In this document: positions 1-5,895 of the stretch, piece by piece
Layout: the number at the start of each line of letters is the position of its first letter
Numbering within the stretch: the stretch's first letter is position 1
Assembly (NCBI GenBank): GCA_900551655.1
Contig: URWM01000071.1
Span: 1 to 7,525 of the forward strand
Origin: an uncultured Collinsella sp.
GTDB taxonomy: Bacteria; Actinomycetota; Coriobacteriia; Coriobacteriales; Coriobacteriaceae
Length of the DNA stretch: 7,525 nucleotides
Reading direction: 5' to 3'
The notes under the pieces: model-generated
Databases searched by the model: none
Told to the model about the DNA's origin: nothing
What the model saw: the letters and a program-made list of their open reading frames with translations, nothing else
Made by a program: the position numbers and the translations under genes

Positions 1-944
1 TCCTGGGTCCCACCGGCACGGGCAAGACCGAGCTCGCCAAGACGCTCGCCGAGTACCTCTTTGGCAGCAAGGATGCGCTCATCAGCTTCGACATGTCCGA
101 GTTCGGTAGCGAGTTCGAGGTCTCCAAGCTCATCGGTAGCCCTCCGGGTTACGTCGGTCACGACGAGGGCGGCCAGCTCACCAAGGCCGTTCGTCGTCAC
201 CCGTACTCGGTCGTGCTGTTCGACGAAATCGAGAAGGCGCACCCCGATATCTTCAACATCTTGCTGCAGGTGCTGGAGGAGGGCCGCCTGACCGATAGCC
301 AGGGCAAGACAGTCGACTTCCGCAACACCGTGATCATCATGACATCCAACGTGGGCGCCCGCGAGATCGCGCAGGATGCGAGCGTGGGCTTTGGCACCAC
401 CGGCGAGCAGGGTCTTACGTCGAGTGAGATCCGCGGCCGTGCGATGGGCGAGCTCAAGCGCCTGTTCCGCCCCGAGCTGCTCAACCGTATCGACGACATC
501 GTGGTGTTCCAGAAGCTCTCGGGCGAGAATCTCACCAAGATCGCGCACCTGCTGGTGGACGACCTGCGTCAGCGTTTGATTGCCAACGGCATGAACATTA
601 AGCTCACCGATGCGGCCTATGACAAGATCGTGGCGGAGGGTACCGACCTCACCAACGGTGCGCGTCCGCTGCGCCGTGCTATTCAAAAGCTCATCGAGGA
701 CCCGCTGTCCGAGGAGCTTCTGGCTGGCGAGTGGGGCGAGGGCGATACCGTCCTGTGCGACGTGGCCGATGGCAAGTTTGTCTTTAGCCACGGCACGGGC
801 GAGATCCCGGCACCGCGTCCGGCGGGCACGCTCGGTGGCGATACCGCCCCGGCGGCACCGCACACCGGCAACGCCGCGCCTGTGAGCAGCGGCGTGAGCT
901 CGGGTCCCGGTGGCATGATGCAAGCCGGCTCTGGCGCGCTGTAG
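1..944 (+). CDS. clpC: ATP-dependent Clp protease ATP-binding subunit ClpC, 5'-truncated (second AAA+ module and C-terminus)
   Basis: This is the C-terminal part of a Clp/Hsp100 unfoldase, which threads proteins into the ClpP protease in the cytoplasm using ATP. Codons run from position 3, and the gene continues off the left edge. Seen in order: Walker A GPTGTGKT (6-29), pore loop GYVG within GSPPGYVGHDEGG, Walker B VVLFDEIEKAH, sensor-1 region MTSN, arginine-finger region RPELLNRID, and sensor-2 GARPLRRAIQ. The tripeptide VGF (384-392) lies where ClpP-binding [LIV]GF loops occur. Together with the IEDPLSEELL segment this favours ClpC over ClpB, which lacks the loop. From about 780 the normal C-terminus is followed by some 50 residues of Pro/Ala/Gly/Ser-rich, probably disordered tail. 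The N-domain, first AAA+ domain and middle domain are outside the window, so ClpC versus another ClpP-binding class I Clp is inferred from this half. An intrinsic terminator follows the stop. Confidence 0.9.
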   Translation, partial: LGPTGTGKTELAKTLAEYLFGSKDALISFDMSEFGSEFEVSKLIGSPPGYVGHDEGGQLTKAVRRHPYSVVLFDEIEKAHPDIFNILLQVLEEGRLTDSQGKTVDFRNTVIIMTSNVGAREIAQDASVGFGTTGEQGLTSSEIRGRAMGELKRLFRPELLNRIDDIVVFQKLSGENLTKIAHLLVDDLRQRLIANGMNIKLTDAAYDKIVAEGTDLTNGARPLRRAIQKLIEDPLSEELLAGEWGEGDTVLCDVADGKFVFSHGTGEIPAPRPAGTLGGDTAPAAPHTGNAAPVSSGVSSGPGGMMQAGSGAL

Positions 945-969
945 GGCGTAACAAAACCTTGTGTCCACG

Positions 970-996
970 AGGGCGTTCCAAAGGAGCGCCCTTTTT
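970..996 (+). terminator. Rho-independent terminator of clpC
   Basis: A 10-bp stem (970-979 with 983-992, one G-U wobble) closes an AAA loop and runs directly into five T residues (992-996). It starts 26 bases after the clpC stop, so it separates clpC from the pepD region. Confidence 0.9.
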
Positions 997-1125
997 CTGT
1001 TGAAAAGGCCCCTTCGTTCAAGGTAGATCTCATTAAACATACCAATGGCGTATGCATAAACGTTGATCAAGCGTTGAGGTTGGTTGAAGGGTCAAACGTC
1101 CCTTCGACGCGGCCCGTCTAACCTG

Positions 1126-1141
1126 CTTTATCTTAATAAAG
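1126..1141. promoter_or_regulatory. Perfect inverted repeat, possible operator
   Basis: CTTTAT and ATAAAG are exact reverse complements separated by CTTA. The site is A/T-rich in otherwise G/C-rich DNA and lies 129 bases before the pepD start. It also contains TATCTT, which fits a loose TANNNT -10 element, but I see no -35 partner at proper spacing. A protein-binding role is inference from symmetry alone. Confidence 0.3.
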
Positions 1142-1196
1142 TGGCGTTTCCCCGCCGTTAGCCGATGATGCAAGGGCGCTCGGCGTTTTCGACTGG

Positions 1197-1225
1197 TTTA
1201 TGCACGCAAAGTCTGGGAATATACA
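1197..1225 (+). promoter_or_regulatory. Weak candidate pepD promoter
   Basis: TATACA (1220-1225) matches a -10 hexamer well. TTTATG (1197-1202) is a poor -35 at 17-bp spacing. Transcription would start near 1232, leaving a leader of about 38 bases before the ATG. This is the best pair I could find upstream of pepD, and it rests mostly on the -10. Confidence 0.3.
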
Positions 1226-1258
1226 AGTCGCATGTCTTACTGTCTAACCAGTTGCGCC

Positions 1259-1265
1259 AAGGAGG
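1259..1265 (+). promoter_or_regulatory. pepD Shine-Dalgarno that fixes the start
   Basis: AAGGAGG lies four bases before the ATG at 1270 and is the only strong ribosome binding site near the gene start. It decides for 1270 against the upstream in-frame ATG at 1165. Confidence 0.85.
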
Positions 1266-1269
1266 CACC

Positions 1270-2727
1270 ATGGACTACAAGATCACCGGCTATGAGCCCG
1301 CCCAGCTGTTCCATTTCTTTGAGGAGGTCAGCGCGATCCCCCGTGGGTCTGGCAACGAGAAGGGCATCAGCGATTTCCTGGTTGCGTTTGCCAAGGAGCG
1401 CGGCCTCGATGTGTACCAGGACGAGGTCTACAACGTCATCATTCGCAAGCCCGCATCTGCCGGTGCCGAGAATGCCCCGACCGTGATGCTGCAGGGCCAC
1501 ATCGATATGGTGTGCGACAAGTTGGGCTCTGTTGAGCACGACTTTACGACCGACGGTATCGACCTGGTCGTCAAGGACGGCGTCCTCACCGCTAACGGCA
1601 CCACCCTGGGCGCCGACAACGGTATCGCCGTCGCTCTGATGCTCACTGTTCTCGATGACGATTCGATCGTTCACCCCGCCCTCGAGTGCGTATTCACCAC
1701 CGACGAGGAGACTGGCCTGGTCGGCGCCGAGACGCTCGACAAGTCCCAGATTAGCGCCCGCACCATGATTAACCTTGACTCCGAGGAAGAGGGCGTTGCC
1801 ACCGTCAGCTGCGCCGGCGGCGTCGTCGTTACCTACACCTGCCCCATCGTGCGCGAGCACAAGACCGGCAGCACCCTCACGCTCGAGATCTCCGGCCTGC
1901 TGGGTGGTCACTCCGGCTCCGACATCAACCTGGAGCGCGGCAACGGCAACCTCATCATGGCCCGCATCATCGACCGCCTGATGGTCGCCGGCGAGCCCGC
2001 CATCGTCAGCTTTAACGGCGGCACTAAGGACAACGCCATCAACCGTGAGTGCAAGGCCGAGCTGGTTTACGCCGACCACGCTGCCGCCGAGGCCGCGGCC
2101 CAGATCGCAAAGGGCATCATCGCCGACGTCACTGCCGAGCTCGAGGTCTTCGACCCCGGCTTTACTTGCACCGTCGAGATTGCCGACGACGCCGAGGTTG
2201 AGGCCATGGACCAGAAGTCCGCGCTTGCCCTCATCCGCGCCCTGCGCCTTGCCCCTAACGGCGTGATTCGCCGCAACGTCGCCACCGACGGCTCCGTCGA
2301 GGTTTCCTCCAACATCGGTGTGGTTGCCACTTCTGACGACGAGGTCAAGATCATGCTGTCCCCGCGCTCCTCGATCACCTCGCTGCAGAACGAGTTCAAG
2401 GACCGCCTGCAGACGCTGGCCGATGTCTTGGGCTTCGACGCCAAGTTCGAGTTCGAGTATCCCGGCTGGAGCTATGCCGAGCATTCGCCGGTCCGCGACG
2501 TCTTTGTCGAGAGCTATCGCGAGCTCTTTGGCTCCGAGCTGCGCATCGAGTCCATTCACGCCGGCCTTGAGTGCGGCCTGTTTGCCGAGGCCCTGCACGG
2601 CCTGGACGCCATCGCCGTGGGCCCGACGCTCTCCGATGTCCACACCCCGGACGAGAGCATGGAGCTCGCTTCTGCCGAGCGCTTCTACGAGCTGCTCATC
2701 GACGTTCTCAAGCGCCTCGCTGCGTAA
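1270..2727 (+). CDS. pepD: Cytosolic non-specific (aminoacyl-histidine) dipeptidase PepD, M20 family
   Basis: Two-zinc metallopeptidase that hydrolyses dipeptides, including Xaa-His such as carnosine, in the cytoplasm. The 485-residue product has the length usual for PepD. Visible motifs: GHIDM with H77 (metal) and D79 (catalytic), GADNG with D116 (bridging both metals), TTDEETG with E146 (general base) and E147 (metal), INLD with D170 (metal), and SDVHTPDE with H458 (metal). These sit at a constant offset of three from positions I recall for characterised PepD enzymes (H80, D82, D119, E149, E150, D173, H461), so the site is complete. The HSGSDI stretch and the central lid/dimerisation domain are also present. 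The start at 1270 is chosen for its AAGGAGG and matching length. The gene stands alone, between the clpC terminator and a convergent mntP. No signal peptide is seen. True substrates cannot be read from sequence. Confidence 0.95.
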   Translation: MDYKITGYEPAQLFHFFEEVSAIPRGSGNEKGISDFLVAFAKERGLDVYQDEVYNVIIRKPASAGAENAPTVMLQGHIDMVCDKLGSVEHDFTTDGIDLVVKDGVLTANGTTLGADNGIAVALMLTVLDDDSIVHPALECVFTTDEETGLVGAETLDKSQISARTMINLDSEEEGVATVSCAGGVVVTYTCPIVREHKTGSTLTLEISGLLGGHSGSDINLERGNGNLIMARIIDRLMVAGEPAIVSFNGGTKDNAINRECKAELVYADHAAAEAAAQIAKGIIADVTAELEVFDPGFTCTVEIADDAEVEAMDQKSALALIRALRLAPNGVIRRNVATDGSVEVSSNIGVVATSDDEVKIMLSPRSSITSLQNEFKDRLQTLADVLGFDAKFEFEYPGWSYAEHSPVRDVFVESYRELFGSELRIESIHAGLECGLFAEALHGLDAIAVGPTLSDVHTPDESMELASAERFYELLIDVLKRLAA

Positions 2728-2769
2728 AGGTCGCCTTGGCTAAGCCGCTCTAAAACGGCTGGCTATGAA

Positions 2770-2802
2770 AACGGCCGCCTGGCGTAATGCCGGGCGGCCG
2801 TT
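2770..2802. terminator. Bidirectional terminator between pepD and mntP
   Basis: A perfect 10-bp stem (2770-2779 with 2793-2802) continues inward through GGC/GCC pairs and wobbles to a stem of about 15 bp with a TAA loop. On the plus strand it is followed by TTATTC, a poor T tract. On the minus strand it is followed by GTTTTC, so it suits mntP better while still lying 43 bases after the pepD stop. A second, weaker hairpin AGCCG/CGGCT (2743-2747 with 2756-2760) precedes it. Confidence 0.75.
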
Positions 2803-2807
2803 ATTCG

Positions 2808-3386
2808 TTACAGCGCGAGGATCCCAAGGTGCTCAAGCAAGATCTTAAGCCCGATGAGGATGAGCACGATGCCACCCACGATGGTGGCGGGTTTTTCGTA
2901 GCGCGCGCCAAAGGTGTGGCCGATCGCTACGCCGGCGATGGAGAAGATAAAGGTCGTGATGCCGATGAGCGAAACGGCGGGCACGATGTCGACCGAGAGC
3001 GCGGCAAATGAGATGCCCACGGCTAGGGCGTCGATTGAGGTGGCGATGGCGAGGATCAGGTACTCACCCAGGTCAATCTTTTCGGCATCCTTGCCGTCGC
3101 CTTCATCCTCGTCCTCGGTAAAGGCCTCCCACAGCATTTTGCCGCCGATAAAGGCCAAAAGGATAAAGGCAATCCAGTGGTCGATGGGGCCGATGATGCC
3201 CATAAACTGGCTGCCAAGCGCCCATCCGATCACGGGCATGCCGGCCTGGAAGCCGCCAAAGAACAGGCCGAGCACCACGGCGACCTTAAGGTTGATCTTC
3301 TTCATGCCAAGGCCCTTGCAGATGGAAACGGCAAAGGCGTCCATCGAAAGGCCAACGGCGAGCAACACGAGCTCTGCGAGTCCCAT
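2808..3386 (-). CDS. mntP: Manganese efflux pump MntP
   Basis: Small membrane exporter that removes excess Mn2+ from the cytoplasm (formerly YebN/DUF204). The 192-residue product is close to the family length of about 188 and is almost wholly hydrophobic, with about six membrane segments. It shows the family's internal duplication: GLSMDAFAVSICKG (residues 12-25) and ATSIDALAVGISFA (115-128). These carry D16 and D119, the acidic membrane residues known to matter for transport. An acidic linker, rich in Glu and Asp at residues 91-103, joins the two halves. The start at 3386 has GGGAG seven bases upstream. It converges on pepD and diverges from disA. The leader can form a terminator-like hairpin and a hairpin covering the Shine-Dalgarno, which suggests leader control. 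I could not find conserved elements of the yybP-ykoY manganese riboswitch. Function by family is firm; metal specificity is not tested here. Confidence 0.93.
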   Translation of the reverse strand: MGLAELVLLAVGLSMDAFAVSICKGLGMKKINLKVAVVLGLFFGGFQAGMPVIGWALGSQFMGIIGPIDHWIAFILLAFIGGKMLWEAFTEDEDEGDGKDAEKIDLGEYLILAIATSIDALAVGISFAALSVDIVPAVSLIGITTFIFSIAGVAIGHTFGARYEKPATIVGGIVLILIGLKILLEHLGILAL

Positions 3387-3392
3387 AGTCTG

Positions 3393-3477
3393 GCTCCCTC
3401 TCTGCGGGCAGGCCCGCGTGTACCTCTTGGGGGAGCAACAAAAAGACTAACCTTGGCACATGGTTGATTGGGTAGTC
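3393..3477 (-). promoter_or_regulatory. mntP leader: terminator-like hairpin followed by Shine-Dalgarno-sequestering hairpin
   Basis: Read on the minus strand. GACTACC (3477-3471) can pair with GGTTAGTC (3452-3445) with one bulge, and five T residues follow (3444-3440), resembling an intrinsic terminator with a large loop. Three bases later GCTCCC (3436-3431) pairs with GGGAGC (3398-3393), which contains the mntP Shine-Dalgarno. A GCGGG/CCCGC hairpin (3417-3413 with 3408-3404) sits inside that stem. Pairings are seen in the sequence; a regulatory role is inferred. The first stem is weak because of its loop. Confidence 0.4.
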
Positions 3478-3600
3478 AAAAGAGCCCGTCCCAAATTAGC
3501 TATCTTAGCGGTGTTCGCTCATTCTGTAAGCATCGGATTTCGCAAGCGCCGCAGGGACAAACCGTGAGAAACTATTTAGCGTTTATGGAGCGTATACGAT

Positions 3601-3605
3601 GGGAG
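3601..3605 (+). promoter_or_regulatory. disA Shine-Dalgarno supporting a TTG start
   Basis: GGGAG is seven bases before TTG at 3613. The ATGs at 3585, 3599 and 3608 are all in other frames, so TTG is the only start in the right place and frame for the DisA N-terminus. Confidence 0.7.
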
Positions 3606-3612
3606 CGATGCC

Positions 3613-4680
3613 TTGGATAAGAACGAGCTGCAAAAGCGTATGGAACAGGCCATCCGCCTGACGGCACCTGGTCAGCCGATCCGCACCGCCCTCGACATGA
3701 TCATCGCCGGTCACCTGGGTGCCCTTATCTGCGTCGGCGACACCGAAAACGTGCTCGCTGCCGGCAACGACGGCTTCCCGCTCAACATTTCGTTTACCTC
3801 GAACCGTCTGTTCGAGCTTTCCAAGATGGACGGCGCCATCGTCATCGACGGCGACCTCACCCAGATCCTGCGCGCCAACTTCCACCTCAATCCCGATCCC
3901 TCGCTTGCCACGAGCGAGACGGGCATGCGTCACCGCACCGCCGCTCGCATGTCGGTGCTCACCGATGCCATCGTGATCTCGGTCTCGGCCCGTCGTGCCG
4001 TCGTCAACGTGTACGTTCACGGCAAGAGCTACGAGATCCAGCCCGTTACCACCATCATGAGCTCGGTCAACCAGCTCGTCGCCACGCTCCAGACTACCCG
4101 TCAGTCGCTCGATCGCTCCCTGCTGCGCCTGACGGCCCTCGAGCTCGACGACTATGTTACACTCGCCGACATTACCGGTATTTTCTCGAGCTTCGAGATC
4201 ATGCAGCAGGCAAAGACTGAGCTTAAGGATTGCATCGTCAAGCTGGGCAACCAGGGCAAGCTCGTACAGATGCAGCTCGAGCAGCTCGCCGGCTCCAGCA
4301 TGGATACCGAGTACGACTTGATGATTCGCGACTACGCAAGCGATTCCTCCGAGGCAAACGCCGAGAAGATCCGTGCCGAGCTTAGCCGCATGACGCCCAA
4401 GGACTTGTCTGACCCGCAGCATGTGGCGGCGGTTCTGGGTTACGACGACCTGGACGAGGACTCCGTCATGACACCGCTGGGCCTGCGCACGCTTTCGCGC
4501 GTGTCCGTCGTGCGCGACGGCGTGGCCGAGAAGATCGTCGACGAGTATGGCTCGCTGCAGGAGCTCATGGACGACATCAGCAAGGATCCGGAGCGCCTGG
4601 GCGACTTTGGCGTTAACAACCCTGCCATTCTTGCGGACTCCCTGTACCGCATGAAGGGCACCAAACAGGGGAACGCATAA
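3613..4680 (+). CDS. disA: DNA integrity scanning protein DisA, diadenylate cyclase
   Basis: Condenses two ATP into the second messenger cyclic di-AMP and, in characterised members, scans DNA as an octamer, stopping at branched DNA. Length 355 matches the family (about 355-360). The DAC domain occupies roughly residues 1-145, with the catalytic DGA motif at 73-75 (KMDGAIVID) and RHR at 106-108 (GMRHRTAAR). A helical linker follows to about 285, then a C-terminal helix-hairpin-helix DNA-binding domain beginning near LRTLSRVSVVRDGVAEKIVD. Two deviations from the common pattern: GTRHRTAER reads GMRHRTAAR, and the usual GIGEVRAR-like hairpin reads DFGVNNPAI. Translation starts at TTG with GGGAG seven bases before, which may keep expression modest. 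The stop overlaps the ispD start (TAATG), so this heads the disA-ispD-ispF-cysS unit. Its usual upstream partner radA is not here. Confidence 0.95.
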   Translation: MDKNELQKRMEQAIRLTAPGQPIRTALDMIIAGHLGALICVGDTENVLAAGNDGFPLNISFTSNRLFELSKMDGAIVIDGDLTQILRANFHLNPDPSLATSETGMRHRTAARMSVLTDAIVISVSARRAVVNVYVHGKSYEIQPVTTIMSSVNQLVATLQTTRQSLDRSLLRLTALELDDYVTLADITGIFSSFEIMQQAKTELKDCIVKLGNQGKLVQMQLEQLAGSSMDTEYDLMIRDYASDSSEANAEKIRAELSRMTPKDLSDPQHVAAVLGYDDLDEDSVMTPLGLRTLSRVSVVRDGVAEKIVDEYGSLQELMDDISKDPERLGDFGVNNPAILADSLYRMKGTKQGNA

Positions 4681-5408
4681 TGGCGCCCGTATGCGCCGTG
4701 GTCGTTGCCGGTGGCAGCGGCCAGCGCTTTGGTAACCCCGGTGGCAAGCAGCTCGTCAATGTAGCGGGCCGTCCGCTTATGAGCTGGTCCATCCGCGCGT
4801 TTGACCGTAGCGATAAGGTCGGCCACATCGTGGTGGTTTGCCCTGCCGAGCGCCGTGCCGAAATGCGCCGTCTGGCCATCGACCCGTTTGACTATGACAC
4901 GCCCATCAGCTTTGCCGATGCCGGCGATACCCGTCAGGATTCCACCCGCGCCGGCGTGCACGCGGTGCCGGCGGGCTTTGAATACGTCGCCATTCACGAT
5001 GGCGCTCGTCCGCTCATTACGACCGAGGCCATCGACCACGCTATCGACGTGCTCGTGAGCGACCGTGCTCTCGACGGCGTCGTGTGCGGTCAGCCCGCGA
5101 TCGACACGCTCAAGATCGTTGACGGCGATAATATCGTCGAGACGCCGCCGCGTGAGCTCTATTGGGCCGCGCAGACGCCGCAGATCTTTAGTGTCGACGC
5201 CATGAAGCGCGCCCATGCCGCGGCGATTGCCGAGGGCTTTATCGGTACGGACGATTCGTCACTGGTCGAGCGCATGGGAGGACGCGTCCGCTGCGTCCAG
5301 AGCCCGCGCGATAACCTTAAGGTGACGGTGCCCGAGGACCTGCGTCCTGTAACCGCGATTCTGCTCGGTCGCATGGCCGAGGGAGAGGACCTTCCCCATG
5401 TTCAGTAA
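4680..5408 (+). CDS. ispD: 2-C-methyl-D-erythritol 4-phosphate cytidylyltransferase IspD
   Basis: Third step of the cytoplasmic MEP isoprenoid pathway: MEP plus CTP gives CDP-methylerythritol and pyrophosphate. The 242-residue protein has the nucleotide-binding N-terminus VVAGGSGQRFG with K23 shortly after, GDTRQDSTRAG (82-92), AIHDGARPL with D107, DTLK, R158 before the WAAQTPQIF motif, TDDSSLVE, and DNLKVTVPEDL with K214. These correspond to the CTP- and MEP-contacting residues of the family. Family members usually read AAGxGxRM and HDAARP, so AGGSGQRF and HDGARP are mild variants that I judge functional. The ATG shares one base with the disA stop and has AGGGGAA six bases upstream, inside disA, implying coupled translation. 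The gene overlaps ispF by 11 bases. ispE, which acts between IspD and IspF, is not in the window. Confidence 0.94.
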   Translation: MAPVCAVVVAGGSGQRFGNPGGKQLVNVAGRPLMSWSIRAFDRSDKVGHIVVVCPAERRAEMRRLAIDPFDYDTPISFADAGDTRQDSTRAGVHAVPAGFEYVAIHDGARPLITTEAIDHAIDVLVSDRALDGVVCGQPAIDTLKIVDGDNIVETPPRELYWAAQTPQIFSVDAMKRAHAAAIAEGFIGTDDSSLVERMGGRVRCVQSPRDNLKVTVPEDLRPVTAILLGRMAEGEDLPHVQ

Positions 5409-5892
5409 CCTGCGCATTGGCCATGGCTACGACGTCCACCGTTTGGTGGAGGGGCGTCGATGTATCATCGGCGGTGTCGACATTCCCTACGAGCGCGGCC
5501 TGCTGGGCCACTCGGATGCCGATGTGCTCGCGCATGCGCTGGCCGACGCCATTCTGGGCGCCTGCCGCGGGGGAGACATTGGCAAACTGTTCCCCGATAC
5601 CGACCCTGCCTATGAGGGTGCTGATTCGATGGTGCTGCTTGCCCGCGTAATGGACTATGCGCGTGAGCTGGGCTTTGAGTTTGTCGATGCCGACTGCACC
5701 ATTGCCTGTCAGCAACCCAAGATCACCCCGCACCGCGATGCCATGCGTGCCAACCTTGCCCATGCCCTGGGCGTTGACGTCGAAAATGTAGGCGTCGCCG
5801 CCACCACGACCGAAAAGCTCGGTTGGGAAGGCCAGGGCGAGGGAATCGGCGCCTGGGCCGTCTGCCTGCTACAGAAAACCGTTAAGGAGTAA
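5398..5892 (+). CDS. ispF: 2-C-methyl-D-erythritol 2,4-cyclodiphosphate synthase IspF
   Basis: Fifth step of the MEP pathway: cyclises CDP-methylerythritol 2-phosphate to MEcPP with release of CMP. It acts as a zinc-dependent homotrimer in the cytoplasm. The 164 residues match the family (about 155-165). Zinc ligands are visible as D12 and H14 in GHGYDVH, and H46 in VLAHALAD. HSDAD (38-42), GDIGKLFPDTD (59-69) and TTTEKLGW followed by GQGEGIG are the other signature stretches. All are intact and at a constant offset of four from E. coli numbering (D8, H10, H42). The start at 5398 lies inside the ispD end. GGGAGAGG (5381-5388) is nine bases upstream and can pair partly with the following TTCCC, so translation by ribosomes finishing ispD may be needed to expose it. 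That last point is inference. Confidence 0.96.
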   Translation: MFSNLRIGHGYDVHRLVEGRRCIIGGVDIPYERGLLGHSDADVLAHALADAILGACRGGDIGKLFPDTDPAYEGADSMVLLARVMDYARELGFEFVDADCTIACQQPKITPHRDAMRANLAHALGVDVENVGVAATTTEKLGWEGQGEGIGAWAVCLLQKTVKE

Positions 5893-5895
5893 CGA

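Larger units (their letters stand above)
997..1258 (+). other. pepD upstream intergenic region with small inverted repeats
   Basis: No gene is supported here; the clpC stop to the pepD start is 325 bases. It is visibly more A/T-rich than the flanking genes, as expected of promoter DNA. Structures seen: a small hairpin CCTT/AAGG (1011-1014 with 1020-1023); CATAC/GTATG (1038-1042 with 1050-1054) beside the palindrome TATGCATA; the palindrome TTGATCAA (about 1063-1070); an 8-bp stem (1084-1091 with 1100-1107); and a perfect 6-bp repeat CTTTAT/ATAAAG (1126-1131 with 1136-1141). None resembles a riboswitch or T-box I recognise. An in-frame ATG at 1165 would extend pepD by 35 codons, but it has no Shine-Dalgarno and the extension has no family support. 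Confidence 0.5.

Noticed and set aside
1..944. Assignment of the truncated gene as ClpB
   Set aside because: A VGF tripeptide is present at the ClpP-binding loop position and the C-terminal IEDPLSEELL segment is ClpC-like.
1165..1269. 35-codon N-terminal extension of pepD from ATG 1165
   Set aside because: There is no Shine-Dalgarno before it and AAGGAGG precedes 1270. The 485-residue form has the family length, and the catalytic residues keep a constant offset.
1237..2643. 468-codon open frame on the minus strand opposite pepD
   Set aside because: It is the mirror of a G/C-rich gene with strong third-position bias. Its product is a repetitive Gly/Val/Asp/Leu mixture without a domain, while the plus strand encodes PepD with a full active site.
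3387..3612. yybP-ykoY manganese riboswitch upstream of mntP
   Set aside because: The conserved GGGGAGUA-type and paired downstream core elements could not be found on the minus strand. A covariance-model search is needed before excluding it.
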